Below, in pieces: positions 6,023-7,788 of a stretch of DNA of 7,788 nucleotides. Where the stretch lies: contig JAYUGA010000333.1 in NCBI GenBank assembly GCA_043738565.1, positions 1 through 7,788 of the forward strand. The letters run 5' to 3'. This DNA comes from Stagnihabitans sp043738565 (GTDB lineage: Bacteria > Pseudomonadota > Alphaproteobacteria > Rhodobacterales > Rhodobacteraceae). Every line of letters begins with the position of its first letter. The first letter of the stretch is position 1. The translations under genes were made by a program, and so were the position numbers. The notes beneath the pieces were generated by a model. It did not search any database. It worked only from the letters and a program-made list of their open reading frames with translations, and was not told where the DNA came from.

Positions 6023-7036
6023 TCACTTCATGTTCGCCTTGATGGCAGCCAGCGACTCTTCCTGTGTGTACTCATGGCTGGCCACACCGCCCTCGGCAAT
6101 GTTGGGCAGTTCGGCTTCGAAGTCGTCCTGGGTGAAGGCGAGATAGGGCACCAGAAGGTCATGCGGAATGTCCGTGCGGCCGTCCAGAACCTGTTGCGCA
6201 ACCCAGAACGCCAGCGACGAGACGCCCGGCGCGATGGAGGCGGACCAGGTAGTGTAGCCGTCCTTTTCCTTCTGTTCCTTCCACCACTTCAGTTCATCCT
6301 GACGGTTGCCCATGATGATGGTCGGACGCGGTTTGCCCGCCGCCGCAAAGGCCTGCGCAGCACCGTAACCGTCGCCGCCCTGATCGACGACGCCCACGAT
6401 ATCGGGCAGCGAGGGCAGAACGGTGGCGACCGCTTTCTGCGCCGTGGTCTGGTCCCAGTCACCGGTCACCGAGTTCACGATGGTGAATTCCGGATGGGCT
6501 GCGACGCCTTCCAGAATACCGGCGTGGATCTCTTCGTCGATCGAGGTGCCAGCAAGGCCACGGATTTCCAAGAGGTTGCCGCCCTTGGGCTGAAACTTGG
6601 CCATCTCTTCGACCTGCTGCCGACCCATCGCCTTGAAGTCGACGACGACGCGGTAGGCGCAGGGCTCGGTCACGATGCCGTCGAAGGACACCACGACGAT
6701 GCCCGCATCGCAGGCCTGCTTGACGGCGCCGTTCAGCGCGTCGGGCGAACCGGCATTGATGACGATGCCGTTATAGCCCTGCAGGATCAGGTTCTGGATC
6801 TGGGCAGCCTGGGTCGGCACTTCCTTGTCCGCGGTGGTGAACACGTCAGAGGCGGCGACAACCTTGTCGGCCACTGCCTTCTCGGACACTTTGCCATAAC
6901 TGGTCAGCATGGCCTGACGCCACGAGTTGCCGGCATAATTGTTCGAGAAAGCGATTTTCATCGAAGACGTGTCGGCGAAGCTGCCCGTCGAGGCGACGGA
7001 CAGCAGCAGCGCCGCGAGTGCGAGCTCGGTTTTCAT
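6023..7036 (-). CDS. Periplasmic sugar-binding protein of an ABC transporter (RbsB-like, Peripla_BP_4)
   Basis: This 337-residue exported protein captures the substrate in the periplasm. A signal peptide is clear: Lys2, a hydrophobic core (LALAALLLSVAST) and a likely cleavage site after SFA (21/22). The mature part begins MKIAFSNNYAGNSWRQAML, the first strand and helix of a type I periplasmic binding fold. Later family segments are GYNGIVINAGSP (88-99), VVVSFDG (114-120), TGDWDQTTAQKAV (191-203) and DQGGDGYGAAQAFAAAG (218-234). Cys110 and Cys126 could form a disulphide. The start ATG follows GGGAGGAA with seven bases between. It is the first gene of the operon, after the candidate promoter and operator. 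The family covers ribose, xylose, galactose and other polyols or sugars; I cannot assign the ligand. A cytoplasmic repressor role is ruled out by the signal peptide. Confidence 0.94.
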   Translation of the reverse strand: MKTELALAALLLSVASTGSFADTSSMKIAFSNNYAGNSWRQAMLTSYGKVSEKAVADKVVAASDVFTTADKEVPTQAAQIQNLILQGYNGIVINAGSPDALNGAVKQACDAGIVVVSFDGIVTEPCAYRVVVDFKAMGRQQVEEMAKFQPKGGNLLEIRGLAGTSIDEEIHAGILEGVAAHPEFTIVNSVTGDWDQTTAQKAVATVLPSLPDIVGVVDQGGDGYGAAQAFAAAGKPRPTIIMGNRQDELKWWKEQKEKDGYTTWSASIAPGVSSLAFWVAQQVLDGRTDIPHDLLVPYLAFTQDDFEAELPNIAEGGVASHEYTQEESLAAIKANMK

Positions 7037-7102
7037 TGGTAAATTCCTCCCTTTTTTTCACCGACATGAGTCCGCTTCTCTGGCAGACCAAGTGGTGCAG
7101 GC

Positions 7103-7131
7103 AACGTCACACTAGCATGCCAGTTAGTCAA
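7103..7131 (-). promoter_or_regulatory. Candidate promoter of the transporter operon
   Basis: On the minus strand TTGACT (7126-7131) matches the sigma-70 -35 consensus in five of six bases. With a 17-base spacer the -10 position reads GACGTT, a poor match, so the promoter would be weak or need activation. It lies about 67 bases before the binding-protein start. The near-palindrome listed separately fills the spacer. No other promoter is evident between the IS5 end and the gene. Confidence 0.4.
7111..7124. promoter_or_regulatory. Palindromic operator, GntR-type in form
   Basis: ACTAGCATGCCAGT is a 14-bp near-palindrome: ACT and AGT ends, a perfect GCATGC centre and one non-matching pair (the A and C flanking the core). 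Operators of FadR/FCD-type GntR regulators often have this layout, with a short symmetric centre flanked by conserved ends. Its position between the -35 and -10 regions of the candidate promoter is typical for repression. The regulator is not encoded in this window. Confidence 0.45.
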
Positions 7132-7188
7132 TTCCCAAAAGTGAACTCGGGTGTCGGCCGGGATCGGGCCCCGCTGTCGCCCCACTGC
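7132..7188. other. Short spacer between the promoter and the IS5 end
   Basis: GC-rich sequence with no gene. It is all that remains of the native DNA upstream of the transporter promoter before the IS5 terminal repeat. No further operator-like palindrome is evident. Confidence 0.4.
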
Positions 7189-7207
7189 GGCTCTGTTGCA
7201 CAAATCG
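7189..7207. repeat. Terminal inverted repeat of the IS5-family element
   Basis: GGCTCTGTTGCACAAATCG has the form of outer ends found in IS5-family elements (GGCT-T-GTTG--AAAT). It lies about 36 bases beyond the transposase stop codon, the expected place for the 3' end of the element. The matching end is outside the window, so the target duplication cannot be checked. Confidence 0.6.
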
Positions 7208-7386
7208 TCTGACGGCCGGAGTGCCCCTTCTCGCGGGCGGACTTATCCCACTACCTTCGTGACGGGGATGCCGAGCGCGGTGTAGCCGTTCAGCACGGCA
7301 ACACGAACCTGGAACTCCGCGACCTGACGGTCGAAGTCCCGCGCCATGAGGCGCTGACCCAACAGTTTCACACGATGCATTCATTC

Positions 7387-7426
7387 GCCGGGGAAAACGA
7401 TCCCCCGGATCGTTTTCTGGCCCGGC
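7387..7426. repeat. Long imperfect palindrome inside the IS5 transposase
   Basis: GCCGGG, then GAAAACGATCC, loop CCC, GGATCGTTTTC, three unpaired bases TGG, and CCCGGC form a 17-bp stem with one three-base bulge. It interrupts the transposase just after the catalytic-Glu codon, and the flanking coding blocks resume on both sides (7433 and 7380), so it is an insertion rather than original IS sequence. Its form suggests a small dispersed palindromic (REP/MITE-like) element. ATGA occurs at both edges on the minus strand and could be a target duplication, but is too short to be sure. Confidence 0.65.
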
Positions 7427-7498
7427 TCATATCTCTGCACGGCTCCGGCGGTGGTAGCGGCTCCATCGTCGCCAGAGCGCGCGGCCGAGGTATTTCGA

Positions 7499-7540
7499 TG
7501 CCCGCAGTGCCTCGTTGCCCGCAGTGCCTCGTTGCCCGCA
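7499..7540. repeat. 17-bp tandem duplication causing a frameshift
   Basis: AGTGCCTCGTTGCCCGC occurs twice back to back (7506-7522 and 7523-7539), preceded by a partial copy TGCCCGC (7499-7505). On the minus strand the coding sense is GNEALRA; removing one copy restores the reading AGNEALRASKYLGR. Because 17 is not a multiple of three, the duplication breaks the transposase frame. Replication slippage on the partial repeat is the simple explanation. Confidence 0.85.
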
Positions 7541-7716
7541 ACTGCACCTGCGGTGACGGCCTTCCAGGGTTTCGCATTCTTGCGGGGTGGAATGACGGCG
7601 GCAGCACCTCGTTCGGCGATGGCATCGTGGCACCTGCGCGTGTCGTAGGCGCCGTCGGCAGTGACGCTGGCGATCTCCTGATCGGACGGTATCTGGTCGA
7701 GAAGTTCCGGCAGCAT

Positions 7717-7759
7717 CCCTCGCCGGTTCGCTTGAACCGGTGGCGCTTGCCGGCTCGAC
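7717..7759. repeat. Second hairpin-bearing insertion in the IS5 transposase
   Basis: This stretch lies between the blocks DLTTSDVGD and MLPELLDQ, which should be separated by only a couple of codons. It contains a perfect hairpin, CCGGTTC, loop GCTT, GAACCGG (7723-7740), extendable by one wobble and one C-G pair, and a further GCCGGC nearby. Its length shifts the frame. Unlike the palindrome at 7387-7426 it has a different core, so the two are probably not copies of one element. Confidence 0.55.
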
Positions 7760-7788
7760 ATCGCCGACGTCGCTGGTGGTGAGATCCG

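Larger units (their letters stand above)
7243..7786 (-). pseudogene. IS5-family transposase, multiply disrupted and 5'-incomplete
   Basis: Four homologous blocks lie in order on the minus strand but in shifting frames. They are DLTTSDVGD (7786-7760); MLPELLDQIPSDQEIASV then TADGAYDTRRCHDAIAERGA and IPPRKNAKPWKAVTAGAV (from 7716); ASKYLGRALWRRWSRYHRRSRAE (ending 7433); and MHRVKLLGQRLMARDF to LNGYTALGIPVTKVVG with a TAA stop (7380-7243). The TADGAYD block holds a DDE aspartate and the Glu of RSRAE is the likely catalytic Glu. The breaks are a 43-base hairpin-bearing stretch (7717-7759), a 17-bp duplication (7506-7539) and a roughly 52-base palindrome-bearing stretch (7381-7432). Each changes frame and the last brings a stop. 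The gene is inactive. The N-terminal part with the first Asp is outside the window. Confidence 0.85.
7189..7788 (-). mobile_element. IS5-family insertion sequence remnant, cut by the window end
   Basis: A terminal repeat and a decayed transposase gene define the 3' part of an IS5-family element, oriented like the transport operon. It stops about 58 bases before the operon's -35 box, so the operon keeps its own proximal control region. Whatever lay further upstream, such as a regulator gene, has been separated from it. Confidence 0.7.

Noticed and set aside
6005..7042. Long plus-strand open frame opposite the binding protein
   Set aside because: The minus-strand binding protein has a signal peptide, a ribosome site and family motifs; this frame has none and mirrors it.
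7387..7540. Possible CRISPR-like or regulatory RNA array from the palindrome and nearby repeats
   Set aside because: There is one palindrome and one tandem duplication of different sequence, with no regular repeats and spacers; IS decay explains both.
7375..7782. Plus-strand 135-residue frame across the right end
   Set aside because: It is antisense to the IS5 transposase blocks and remains open only because of GC-rich sequence.

Overview
The window is high-GC DNA with short Shine-Dalgarno-led genes and tight ATGA/GTGA overlaps. The gene content (a CUT2/ribose-type sugar ABC operon, an SMP-30 lactonase, and IS256, IS5 and IS6 transposase types familiar from Paracoccus/Rhodobacter-like genomes) suggests an alphaproteobacterium, most likely Rhodobacterales. 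The taxon is inferred from protein style only. It could be chromosome or plasmid.

Left flank (1 to about 1205): insertion-sequence debris. Positions 1-299 carry no convincing gene, but hold a strong stem-loop and, on the minus strand, a sequence resembling the 3' end of a tRNA-Ser gene, possibly an old attachment site. Next comes a minus-strand IS256-family transposase cut off before its catalytic Glu and fused in frame to a decayed IS6-like transposase fragment. Positions 1206-1507 are a spacer with no convincing gene.

Core (1508-7036): an intact sugar-utilisation cassette. On the plus strand is one SMP-30/gluconolactonase-type lactonase. Facing it on the minus strand is a five-gene operon, in transcription order: periplasmic sugar-binding protein, double-domain ATPase, permease, permease, small 4-oxalocrotonate-tautomerase-like enzyme. 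The two units meet tail to tail in a 13-bp hairpin that contains both stop codons, so both proteins end in Gln-Lys-Pro. Upstream of the binding protein is a TTGACT -35-like box followed by a 14-bp near-palindrome of GntR-operator type. No regulator gene is present in the window.

Right flank (7189-7788): a decayed IS5-family element with its terminal repeat at about 7189-7207. Its minus-strand transposase is broken by two small hairpin-bearing insertions and a 17-bp tandem duplication, and runs off the window end.

Working model (inference): the binding protein captures a monosaccharide-like compound in the periplasm and the ATPase and two permeases import it. The lactonase would open a sugar lactone formed from it, and the tautomerase may act on a keto/enol intermediate. 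The dehydrogenase and dehydratase steps such a pathway needs are not in the window. The substrate cannot be read from the sequence. I see no defence system, CRISPR array, rRNA or complete tRNA.
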